Source: an uncultured bacterium (GTDB lineage Bacteria > Oederibacteriota > PGYV01 > Palsa-1178). From it: a stretch of DNA of 33,641 nucleotides. Where the stretch lies: positions 1 to 33,641 of the forward strand of contig CALAOR010000008.1 of NCBI GenBank assembly GCA_937889595.1, in the 5' to 3' direction. A program made the position numbers and the translations under genes. The notes under the pieces are model-generated. The model saw only the letters and a list, made by a program, of their open reading frames with translations, ran no database searches and had not been told where the DNA came from. Shown one piece after another: positions 9,147 to 16,109 of this stretch (its first letter is position 1; every line of letters begins with the position of its first letter).

Positions 9147-9158
9147 GAAAAGATGTTC

Positions 9159-9187
9159 TTGATTTAATCGGATTTTTGCCTTAAAAT
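9159..9187 (+). promoter_or_regulatory. Predicted promoter of the LacI gene with a possible auto-operator
   Basis: TTGATT at 9159-9164, a 17-base spacer and TAAAAT at 9182-9187, with AGGAGA before the GTG start. The spacer begins with TTAATCGG (9164-9171), which recurs in the repeat upstream of the GH30 gene at 10575-10582, so the regulator may control both. Confidence 0.5.
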
Positions 9188-9211
9188 ATATAAAAACAAC
9201 AGGAGATATCT

Positions 9212-10225
9212 GTGCGGGCAGTCACTATCAAAGACATAGGAAAAAAACTCGGGATAAACCACTCCACCGTGTCGCGCGCCATAAACGGCGACCCGCGGAT
9301 CAGCGTTGATACAAAAAGAAAGGTCATGGATGCGGTCCGGGACATGAAGTACACGCCCAATCTCGCCGCGCGCGGGCTGATACGCGGCAAATCAAACACC
9401 ATCGCCATAATTACACCGTCTTATTTTTCAAATTTTTCCGTTGATATCATGGCGGGCATAGAGCCTGAAATGATCAAGACACGGTACGACGTCACTTACT
9501 ACACCACCAGCAAATACACGACTATAGGCACCCAGAATAAGGACTCGGACCTGTTCGCGAAAATACTGAATGAAAGGAAGGCGGATGCGGTCATAGTGAA
9601 CGGGCCCATAGTGGGCGATCCGGATATTTTAAAGCGCTATAAAAAAGCGGGCATCCACATAGTATATATAGAAGGCAAAGGCGATTGGGGCCACAGGGTG
9701 CACTATGACAACCAAAAGGCCGCCACCATGGCTGTCAAATACCTGGCAGACAGGGGCAGGAAAAGGATCGGGCTGCTGGTGGGGAATTATGAATACGTGG
9801 AATCCATGAAGGAGCGGCGCGACGGGTATAAAAAAGCCATGCTTGACTTCACGGGAAAATATGACAAGGACCTCACATTCAGTTTTTACGAGGATTTCGG
9901 AGACGCGTGCAAGAACGCGCTTATGCACTTCGTGGATAAAAAAGCGAACGCCATATACGTGGCCACCGGGGACGAGGATGCGATAAAGGTCATGGCAGAG
10001 GCGGAAAAACTGGGAATTAAGATACCGGAAGATATTGCCATAATCGGCCAGGATGACATGAAGATGGCGAAAATCGCCGGTTTGACCACCATAAAGCAGC
10101 CAATATCGGAAATGGGAAAAAAAGCAGTGGAGCTGGCCGTGAACGCCATAGAAAAGAACGAACTTAAGAAGATGAGGGATGAGATTTTTTATCCAGAACT
10201 TATAATAAGAAAAACCACCTGTTAA
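9212..10225 (+). CDS. LacI/PurR-family transcriptional regulator
   Basis: GTG start with AGGAGA at 9201-9206; 337 residues, normal for the family. Residues 4-24 are the LacI HTH (VTIKDIGKKLGINHSTVSRA), residues about 46-60 the hinge helix (PNLAARGLIRGKSN), and the rest a periplasmic-binding-protein-like effector domain (IAIITPSYFSNFS; GRKRIGLLVGN; AIIGQDDMKMAKIAGLTTIKQP). Such proteins usually repress sugar catabolic genes and release DNA on binding a sugar. The next gene is the GH30 enzyme, about 415 bases downstream, whose leader holds a palindrome with a central CG, the usual form of LacI-type operators. It is therefore the likely local regulator of the hydrolase cluster; the effector is unknown. 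Confidence 0.93.
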   Translation: MRAVTIKDIGKKLGINHSTVSRAINGDPRISVDTKRKVMDAVRDMKYTPNLAARGLIRGKSNTIAIITPSYFSNFSVDIMAGIEPEMIKTRYDVTYYTTSKYTTIGTQNKDSDLFAKILNERKADAVIVNGPIVGDPDILKRYKKAGIHIVYIEGKGDWGHRVHYDNQKAATMAVKYLADRGRKRIGLLVGNYEYVESMKERRDGYKKAMLDFTGKYDKDLTFSFYEDFGDACKNALMHFVDKKANAIYVATGDEDAIKVMAEAEKLGIKIPEDIAIIGQDDMKMAKIAGLTTIKQPISEMGKKAVELAVNAIEKNELKKMRDEIFYPELIIRKTTC

Positions 10226-10451
10226 ATCTTTAAGTCAAATTGTGTGTTGCCGGACTTCGTATTCGGTCACTGCAGGAACTGCGATGTATTGACATAGCCA
10301 ACTGTTGAAAACCCCGTATCATATGAAAAAACATTGTTTTCGTATAATAAAGGTGATTTTCTTAAAAATCGAATTTAAATGCTGTAGTTTACCGGTTAAT
10401 CAGGCTGTTTTTCTTGTTAAAACGCATTTATTAGTTTTCACGTGTAAAACA
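10226..10451. other. Non-coding intergenic DNA upstream of the GH30 promoter
   Basis: AT-rich, with no credible reading frame. It contains an isolated TATAAT at 10343-10348 without a matching -35 box. I see no terminator for the LacI gene here. Confidence 0.5.
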
Positions 10452-10480
10452 TTGACAAATATCGTTTAACTTTGTATATT
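10452..10480 (+). promoter_or_regulatory. Strong predicted promoter of the GH30 gene
   Basis: TTGACA at 10452-10457, a 17-base spacer and TATATT at 10475-10480. Transcription would start near 10487, giving a leader of about 150 nt that contains the operator-like repeats. Confidence 0.65.
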
Positions 10481-10549
10481 TGTAATAGAACAAACGTGTG
10501 CATTTGAAAAAGCAATGAGGCACTTAAAACGGATTTTTTATTGGACCAA

Positions 10550-10590
10550 AAGGTTTATCGATATACCACGAAGGTTAATCGGTATACTAA
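10550..10590 (+). promoter_or_regulatory. Tandem LacI-type operator-like repeat
   Basis: Two copies of a 20-base element, AAGGTTTATCGATATACCAC at 10550 and AAGGTTAATCGGTATACTAA at 10571, match at 16 of 20 positions and are exactly 21 bases apart (two helical turns). The first contains GGTTTATCGATATACC, a palindrome in 14 of 16 positions with a central CG, as in LacI-family operators. It lies downstream of the promoter and could act as a roadblock. Confidence 0.5.
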
Positions 10591-10601
10591 AAGAACTATT
10601 A

Positions 10602-10621
10602 CGGCACCAGGGACTGTGCCG
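10602..10621 (+). other. Stem-loop just before the GH30 ribosome binding site
   Basis: CGGCAC (10602-10607) pairs perfectly with GTGCCG (10616-10621) around an 8-base loop, about 5 bases before the AAGGAAGAG ribosome binding site. There is no U-tract; it may affect translation or mRNA stability. Confidence 0.4.
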
Positions 10622-10640
10622 AAAAAGGAAGAGAAATTAA

Positions 10641-13600
10641 ATGCATGGGGGACTTGAAATGGATGCAAAAAAGTTGTTCAGGGAAGTACTAACGGGAATC
10701 AGGCCGACAGCCGTGATTTTTATGTGCATGATGCTTGGTGCGTCTTTTATCCAGGCCGGCACCGCGACTATTGACGCGAATACCAAATACCAGACCATAC
10801 GCGGTTTTGGAGCCGCCAGCGTCTGGATAGGTGGAAAAATAACCGCTGCTCTGGCCGACAAATTCTGGCTGGATGATACTGTGAACGGGCACGTGGGGTT
10901 CACATTGCTCAGGACGCGAATCATACCTACCGGAGACGGGACCCAGGCTGCCGAGACAAACCCCATGTCGCTTGCGCTTGCGCGCAATGCGAATATATTA
11001 ATATGGAGCACGGCATGGACGCCTCCTGTTGCTTATAAGGATAATGGCGCTATAGCAGGCGGGAATTTTAACGCCACTCCCGCGAATCAGACAGCGTACG
11101 CCACATGGCTGGTGAATTATGTAAAGGCAATAAAGAGCCAGAAGGGGATAGACCTTTACGCCGTGTCACCGCAAAATGAACCTGACCTTGCCACTTCCTA
11201 TGATTCCTGCGTATGGACGCCTGCGCAGTTCCAGGTATTTATCAGGGATTACATGGGCCCTGCCTTTAAATCAGCCGGGCTTACGACAAAGATACTTATG
11301 CCCGAACATTCCAAGGACAACCTGACCATGTCCGACGCCACAATGAATGACGCGGTTGCAAAGCCTTTTGTAGGCATCATAGGGGGACACCTGTACGGCG
11401 GCGGGCCAAATGCCCTGCCCGCGTCCTACGGCAGCGTGGAGAACTGGGAAACCGAATATTCGGATTATGCAACGAACGACCCCAGCATGACAAGCGGCCT
11501 GACATACGCCATCAACGTTCACAAATGCCTTGTGAACGCGAGCATGAACGCGTATCATTTTTGGTGGCTCATAAATAATAACACGGATAATGAAGGGCTG
11601 TGCGACACCAACGGCAACCCTTGCAAGAGGCTTTATACCATAGGAAATTACAGCAAGTTTATCAGGCCCGGTTATGTGCGCATAGGCGCGACTGTAAACC
11701 CGTCAACGAATGTCACATGTTCCGCTTATATCAGCACGTCGGCAAACAAGTATGTAATCATCGCCATAAATCAGAACAGCTCGGCGCAAAGCACGACTTT
11801 CAGCCTGAACGGGATAAATTCCACGACGGCTGTTCCGTGGATCACGGACGCGTCCAATGACCTTGTACAGCAGTCCGCAGTATCCATATCAGGGAACAGT
11901 TTTACTTTCAGCCTTCCTGCTTCGAGCGTTATGTCTTTTGTCGGGACAATTTCCGGGGGCCCTGTCAACACAGCAACAAGGACAACAATACCCAGCGCAA
12001 CCAGGACGGCAACGATGACAGCAACAAGGACCGCGACAAATACGGCAACAAGGACAACAACAAATACGGCAACAAGGACAAATACGGTTGTTCCGCCGAC
12101 ACCTACTTTTACAGCAACACAGACAGCGACTAAAACCAATACAGCTGTGATCCCGACAGCAACACCAACATATACAAGGACAACAATACCTCCGACATTT
12201 ACGTTTACCATCACGGCTGTACAGCCTACATCGACAAGCTCAGTAGTATCTACGGTGACTTTGACAAGGACAAGCACAGCAGTTCTCCCGACAGCAACGC
12301 CTACATCTACAAGAACAAATACAGCAATACCTCCGACGGCTACGCATACCAGCACGGCAATGCCGGGTACTTCGACAAGCTCAGTAGTGCCTACTTCGAC
12401 AAGCTCAGTAGTGCCTACTTCGACAAGCTCAGTAGTATCTACAGCGACTTTAACGGCGACAATTACAAACACTCCTGCCACGGCAGCGCTTGTTTCCGGT
12501 ATCGTATCCCCGCCTGATACTACGGTGGCAAACAATATAACGGTAGTAATTACGGTAAGCAATACGGGTTCAGCCGATGCCTCGAACGTATTGCCATCGT
12601 CCTTAATAACCGGAGGCACAGCAGCCGCTTCGCTCGTTTCAGCCCCTTCATCCGCGGAAACTATAAGCGCGGGAGGCGCGGTTTCGTTCACCTGGATATA
12701 TACCGCAACAAAAGCAGGTTCGCTGAGTTTCCAGTCAAATATAACGGGCACAGACAGCGGCACAGGCGGAGTTATAGCGAGCGCGGCTGGATCCAATATG
12801 ACAATATTAAGCCTTATACCCACGCCCACTTTGACGCCGACAGCCACGCTTACGGTCATTTTACCGTCGCCTACATTCACGTCAACATCAGGGCCGGTTA
12901 TAACGTCGATCACAATTAAACTCAAGGAAGCTGACAATAATAATTCCACGAACAGCCCGCATCCGCAGTTCTTAATTACAAATACAGGAACGCAGGTCAT
13001 CGACCTGAATGCCGTGGAGGTAAGATACTGGTTTAACTGCGACTGCACGGGACAGGCAGTACAGGCATGGGTTGACTGGGCGGGAAGACAGCCTTTAGGC
13101 ACAGCAATTACAACAAACGTGCAGGTAACAGTTGCGGCAACAACTTTAGGGAACCAGTCAAACTACTTAAGCATAAAGTTCACGGGAAGCATAAAGCTTG
13201 CGCCGGACGAGTCAATAGAAGTGCAGACAAGATTCAATAAAACCGACTGGTCGACGATGTTGCAGTCCAATGACTGGAGCTACACAAACACAACAACTTA
13301 CACAGACTGGAACAAAGTAACCGGCTATATAAACGGCAGCCTGGTTTACGGGCAGGAACCGGCCGCTGCGCAGAATATGCTTACGGTCTCCGGTGTGTTG
13401 ACATATCCGAACCCGACTGCTGCGGGAGCCGGCGCCACTATCAAATACACGCTGGCTGCTCCGTCTGTTAGTCCTTCAGGCGCAGGAAAAGATACTTTCA
13501 TAAGCACTCCTGACACGAGCGTAGTCCTGAGCATATTTACGGTATCAGGCAGGCTCATCTGGCGGAAAACAGTGGAAGGCCCCGCAAATGTTTCGACCGG

Positions 13601-13736
13601 CGAGCACGCGATATACTGGGACGGCAAAGCCGGGGGCAGACTGCCGCTGGCAAAAGGCATATACACGCTTCAGGTCGAGATAAAAGTAGCGGGTATTTCA
13701 AACAAAGCCTATTCAAGAATTGTAATGGTGAATTAA
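10641..13736 (+). CDS. Secreted GH30 (xylanase-like) with Ig-like module, CBM3 and FlgD/T9SS-like C-terminal domain
   Basis: ATG start with AAGGAAGAG at 10626-10634; 1031 residues. The signal peptide spans about residues 8-40. Residues 41-440 form a GH30 barrel plus beta side-domain: acid/base E180 in SPQNEPD and nucleophile E272 in WETEYSDY, with RGFGAASVWIGG near the start. Overall the motifs look like GH30_8-type glucuronoxylanases, but subfamily and substrate need a search. Residues 441-605 are a Thr-rich linker; 606-735 an Ig/CARDB-like module almost identical in DNA to one in the GH53 gene; 753-906 a CBM3 cellulose-binding module (KLKEADNNN, QFLITNTGTQVIDL, YLSIKFTGS). The C-terminus (915-1031) is a YPNP domain of FlgD type (IFTVSGRLIW, YWDGKAGG, KGIYTLQVE), distinct from the SFRR-type domain of its neighbours. 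It has its own promoter and is probably LacI-controlled. Confidence 0.88.
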   Translation: MHGGLEMDAKKLFREVLTGIRPTAVIFMCMMLGASFIQAGTATIDANTKYQTIRGFGAASVWIGGKITAALADKFWLDDTVNGHVGFTLLRTRIIPTGDGTQAAETNPMSLALARNANILIWSTAWTPPVAYKDNGAIAGGNFNATPANQTAYATWLVNYVKAIKSQKGIDLYAVSPQNEPDLATSYDSCVWTPAQFQVFIRDYMGPAFKSAGLTTKILMPEHSKDNLTMSDATMNDAVAKPFVGIIGGHLYGGGPNALPASYGSVENWETEYSDYATNDPSMTSGLTYAINVHKCLVNASMNAYHFWWLINNNTDNEGLCDTNGNPCKRLYTIGNYSKFIRPGYVRIGATVNPSTNVTCSAYISTSANKYVIIAINQNSSAQSTTFSLNGINSTTAVPWITDASNDLVQQSAVSISGNSFTFSLPASSVMSFVGTISGGPVNTATRTTIPSATRTATMTATRTATNTATRTTTNTATRTNTVVPPTPTFTATQTATKTNTAVIPTATPTYTRTTIPPTFTFTITAVQPTSTSSVVSTVTLTRTSTAVLPTATPTSTRTNTAIPPTATHTSTAMPGTSTSSVVPTSTSSVVPTSTSSVVSTATLTATITNTPATAALVSGIVSPPDTTVANNITVVITVSNTGSADASNVLPSSLITGGTAAASLVSAPSSAETISAGGAVSFTWIYTATKAGSLSFQSNITGTDSGTGGVIASAAGSNMTILSLIPTPTLTPTATLTVILPSPTFTSTSGPVITSITIKLKEADNNNSTNSPHPQFLITNTGTQVIDLNAVEVRYWFNCDCTGQAVQAWVDWAGRQPLGTAITTNVQVTVAATTLGNQSNYLSIKFTGSIKLAPDESIEVQTRFNKTDWSTMLQSNDWSYTNTTTYTDWNKVTGYINGSLVYGQEPAAAQNMLTVSGVLTYPNPTAAGAGATIKYTLAAPSVSPSGAGKDTFISTPDTSVVLSIFTVSGRLIWRKTVEGPANVSTGEHAIYWDGKAGGRLPLAKGIYTLQVEIKVAGISNKAYSRIVMVN
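12369..12440 (+). repeat. 24-base tandem repeat, three copies, in the GH30 linker
   Basis: Three head-to-tail copies of a 24-base unit (ACTTCGACAAGCTCAGTAGT plus four bases) start at 12369, 12393 and 12417 and encode TSTSSVVP repeats. A fourth, partial copy lies near 12231-12254. It shows recent slippage-type growth of the linker. Confidence 0.85.
12457..12847 (+). repeat. Near-identical 391-base module, copy 1 (GH30 gene)
   Basis: This segment matches 17806-18196 at 388 of 391 bases; the differences are at 12473, 12788 and 12815. It encodes an Ig/CARDB-like beta-sandwich domain of about 130 residues (VITVSNTGSADASNV, SAGGAVSFTWIYTATKAG). The rest of the two genes is unrelated, pointing to recent duplication, gene conversion or an assembly artefact. 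Confidence 0.95.
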
Positions 13737-13783
13737 AATATAAAAATCCGGGTTTAATGAAAAATATAAAATGCGCTGGTTTA

Positions 13784-13795
13784 CGAAAGTGCTTT
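13784..13795 (+). promoter_or_regulatory. LacI/CcpA-like operator candidate upstream of the first GH5 gene
   Basis: CGAAAGTGCTTT, within TTACGAAAGTGCTTTAG. The same 12-mer occurs upstream of the second GH5 (21169) and a variant, CGAAAGCGTTTT, at 26955. The GAAAG-CTTT palindromic form is typical of LacI-family sites. I see no clear promoter in 13737-13909, which is otherwise AT-rich non-coding DNA. Confidence 0.45.
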
Positions 13796-13909
13796 AGCAA
13801 ATTTATAGAACTTCATTATCAGGCGGCCCTGTTATTTATATTGTGATTTTATAAATTAATTTGTGAAACAAAGAGGGCTGTTGTTTCCAAAAAAAAGGCG
13901 GCAGGCATC

Positions 13910-16096
13910 ATGAAATTTGTTAAAAACGGTCATTTAAAAAAGATTTTTTTTATGTTCCTGTTTTTAATCGGCAAGCTACTTTTTGCCGCGCCACAGCAGT
14001 TACAGATAGTGGGCGCGCATACCCAGACGCTTGGCGGCTGTAATTTCCGTCTCACCGGGGTAAATACATCAGGTCTGGAGTATTCATCGGGCGGTTTCGG
14101 GGCGCCGAGCGGTTTTGGCGGTGATATAAAACAGTCCATAACCGGCGCGGTAAACACGTGGAAAGCAAACATAATCAGGATACCTTTGAGCCAGGATTAC
14201 TGGTTCGGGAATGGCGGGGCAAACCAGGCAACATACAGGGCCATTGTAGACGGCGCCATAGCCACGGCAACGAGTCTTAACTGTTACGTGGAACTTGACC
14301 TTCAATGGTCGGGTACGGGTTCATGGGGAACGGCAACCGCCTTAAAAAGCATGCCTGACAGCAATTCAAGGGCATTCTGGCAGGACGTCGCCGCGAGGTA
14401 CGCGAACAACCCCACGGTCATATTCGACCTGTTCAACGAGCCTTATACAACTTCGTGGGCCATATGGAAGAACGGGGGCACTACAAGCGAGGGTTTTTCA
14501 ACGCCCGGATTCCAGCAACTGGTTAAGGATGTCAGGGATACAGGCGCAAAAAATATCATTTCAGTAGGCGGGCTCGGTTATTCATGGAATATGACGGGGA
14601 TAGCGGCCAATGCGCTGACAGACACAAATACAGGCAACACGCTCACGGGTTACGGGATCATGTATGAGGCGCATATATACGACAATAAAGGCGGCACAAC
14701 AGAGGCGTCAAAGATAGCACTGTGGAATTCAAACGTAACAGTCGCCGTGACCGCGGGATTTTGCGTTATGATGGGGGAATTCGGGCCGGGCAGCGGCCAA
14801 GACGCAAGCGGATGCACGCCTTTTGAAACCGACCTGCTCTCGTGGATAAACGGCACCAATACGGCAAACTATGTATATAACGCAATGGCATGGAATTTCA
14901 GCACAGAGGCGGCGCCCTGCCTGCTGTCGAGCTGGAGCGGTTTCACCGCAACAGCCTGTCACGGAACACAGGTCAAGAACTGGCTTGCCGCGATCACGGC
15001 GCCGAACTGCGGCAACTCAACACCGGTCAACACTCCTGTAACCACCAATACAAATACGCAGACGTACACCAGGACACGCACGCAGACGTCAACCAGAACA
15101 CTCACGCCGACGTTTACGTTTACATTCACGCCTACATACACAAGGACGGCAACGCCAACATACACGGTCACAAATACAAGCGTACCGTCTACTGCTACAT
15201 TTACCAGGACTTCAACTTTCCTGCCGACGCCCAGTTTTACCGCATCCGCCACACAAACTGCGACACAGATCCGCACTGCCACAGGCACACCGGCGCCAAG
15301 CTCCACCAGCACGCCGGCTAACAGCGCTACGAATACTGTTGTGACGACCGCGACCGAAACTGCCACCGGGCCGCCAACCGCGACTTTTACCATGGTTAAT
15401 ACGGCAACGAAAACACCGGCCAATACAGCCACGCAAACCAGTACAGTTAACCCTGTTTTGACCGCAACTTTTACATATACAAATACCCTTATAGTTACGG
15501 CAACTGATACACCTACAGGTCCGCAAAGCGCCACTTATACGCAAACATTAACACGCACAGCGACCGTAACGTCTACACGCACGGCGACTTTACTGTTGTC
15601 CGCGACCGTGACCGTGACTTTGACACGCACGCCGACTTTACTGTTGTCCGCAACCGTGACCGTGACTTTGACACGCGCGGCGACTTTACTGCCGTCCGTG
15701 ACATTGACATTGACACGCGCGGCGACCTCGACTCCTACACACACGGCAACCATACTGCCGTCCGTGACTGCGACCATAACGCCGCAGGGCAATCCCGCGA
15801 TACTGGAAGCGGTTATATACCCGAACCCGGTTGGGGCCGGACAGGACTTGAACATACAGGTTAAAATATCAGGCTGCCCGGCGGAGATGACACTAAGGAT
15901 CTATACGGCGTCATTCAGGCGCGTAATTGAGCAGACCTGGAAAAGCGGGCTTTCATACCCATCCATGTTATTGACCGTGCCTGCCGCATATTTGGGCAGG
16001 CTGTCTAACGGAACGTATTATTATGTGTTGTTCATGAAAGACTGTGCTGGCTTAAGGGTGGTTTCAAAAAGAGGGACTTTTATAGTATTAAAATAA
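13910..16096 (+). CDS. Secreted GH5 glycoside hydrolase with Thr-rich linker and C-terminal sorting-like domain
   Basis: ATG start after AAGGCGGC; 728 residues. Signal peptide about 1-26 (a Lys-rich N-terminus, then FFMFLFLIGKLLFAA). Residues 27-363 are a GH5 barrel with acid/base E177 in FDLFNEPY and nucleophile E290 in MMGEFGPG, plus HIYDN on strand seven. The conserved His of the fourth-strand DLHW motif, present in the second GH5 here, is Gln132 (LDLQW). GH5 covers endoglucanases, mannanases and others; the substrate cannot be decided. Residues 364-626 are a Thr-rich linker and 627-728 the shared C-terminal domain (IYPNP, IYTASFRRV, GTYYYVLF, VSK, FIVLK). It is the first gene of an apparent operon with GH53 (13 bases between them) and GH43_24. 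Confidence 0.88.
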   Translation: MKFVKNGHLKKIFFMFLFLIGKLLFAAPQQLQIVGAHTQTLGGCNFRLTGVNTSGLEYSSGGFGAPSGFGGDIKQSITGAVNTWKANIIRIPLSQDYWFGNGGANQATYRAIVDGAIATATSLNCYVELDLQWSGTGSWGTATALKSMPDSNSRAFWQDVAARYANNPTVIFDLFNEPYTTSWAIWKNGGTTSEGFSTPGFQQLVKDVRDTGAKNIISVGGLGYSWNMTGIAANALTDTNTGNTLTGYGIMYEAHIYDNKGGTTEASKIALWNSNVTVAVTAGFCVMMGEFGPGSGQDASGCTPFETDLLSWINGTNTANYVYNAMAWNFSTEAAPCLLSSWSGFTATACHGTQVKNWLAAITAPNCGNSTPVNTPVTTNTNTQTYTRTRTQTSTRTLTPTFTFTFTPTYTRTATPTYTVTNTSVPSTATFTRTSTFLPTPSFTASATQTATQIRTATGTPAPSSTSTPANSATNTVVTTATETATGPPTATFTMVNTATKTPANTATQTSTVNPVLTATFTYTNTLIVTATDTPTGPQSATYTQTLTRTATVTSTRTATLLLSATVTVTLTRTPTLLLSATVTVTLTRAATLLPSVTLTLTRAATSTPTHTATILPSVTATITPQGNPAILEAVIYPNPVGAGQDLNIQVKISGCPAEMTLRIYTASFRRVIEQTWKSGLSYPSMLLTVPAAYLGRLSNGTYYYVLFMKDCAGLRVVSKRGTFIVLK
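15575..15718 (+). repeat. 48-base tandem repeat in the first GH5 linker
   Basis: Copies start at 15575, 15623 and 15671 (period 48), encoding 16-residue units such as TRTATLLLSATVTVTL; a shortened further copy starts at 15713. Not a CRISPR: copies are contiguous and coding. Confidence 0.8.
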
Positions 16097-16109
16097 GGAA
16101 ACAGGTGCC

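Noticed and set aside
10226-10451. Small gene or RNA in the 226 bases after the LacI gene
   Set aside because: No frame with a ribosome binding site, no tRNA-like fold and no terminator was seen.
12369-12440. Possible CRISPR array from regularly spaced repeats
   Set aside because: Copies are contiguous, without spacers, and encode an in-frame peptide repeat.
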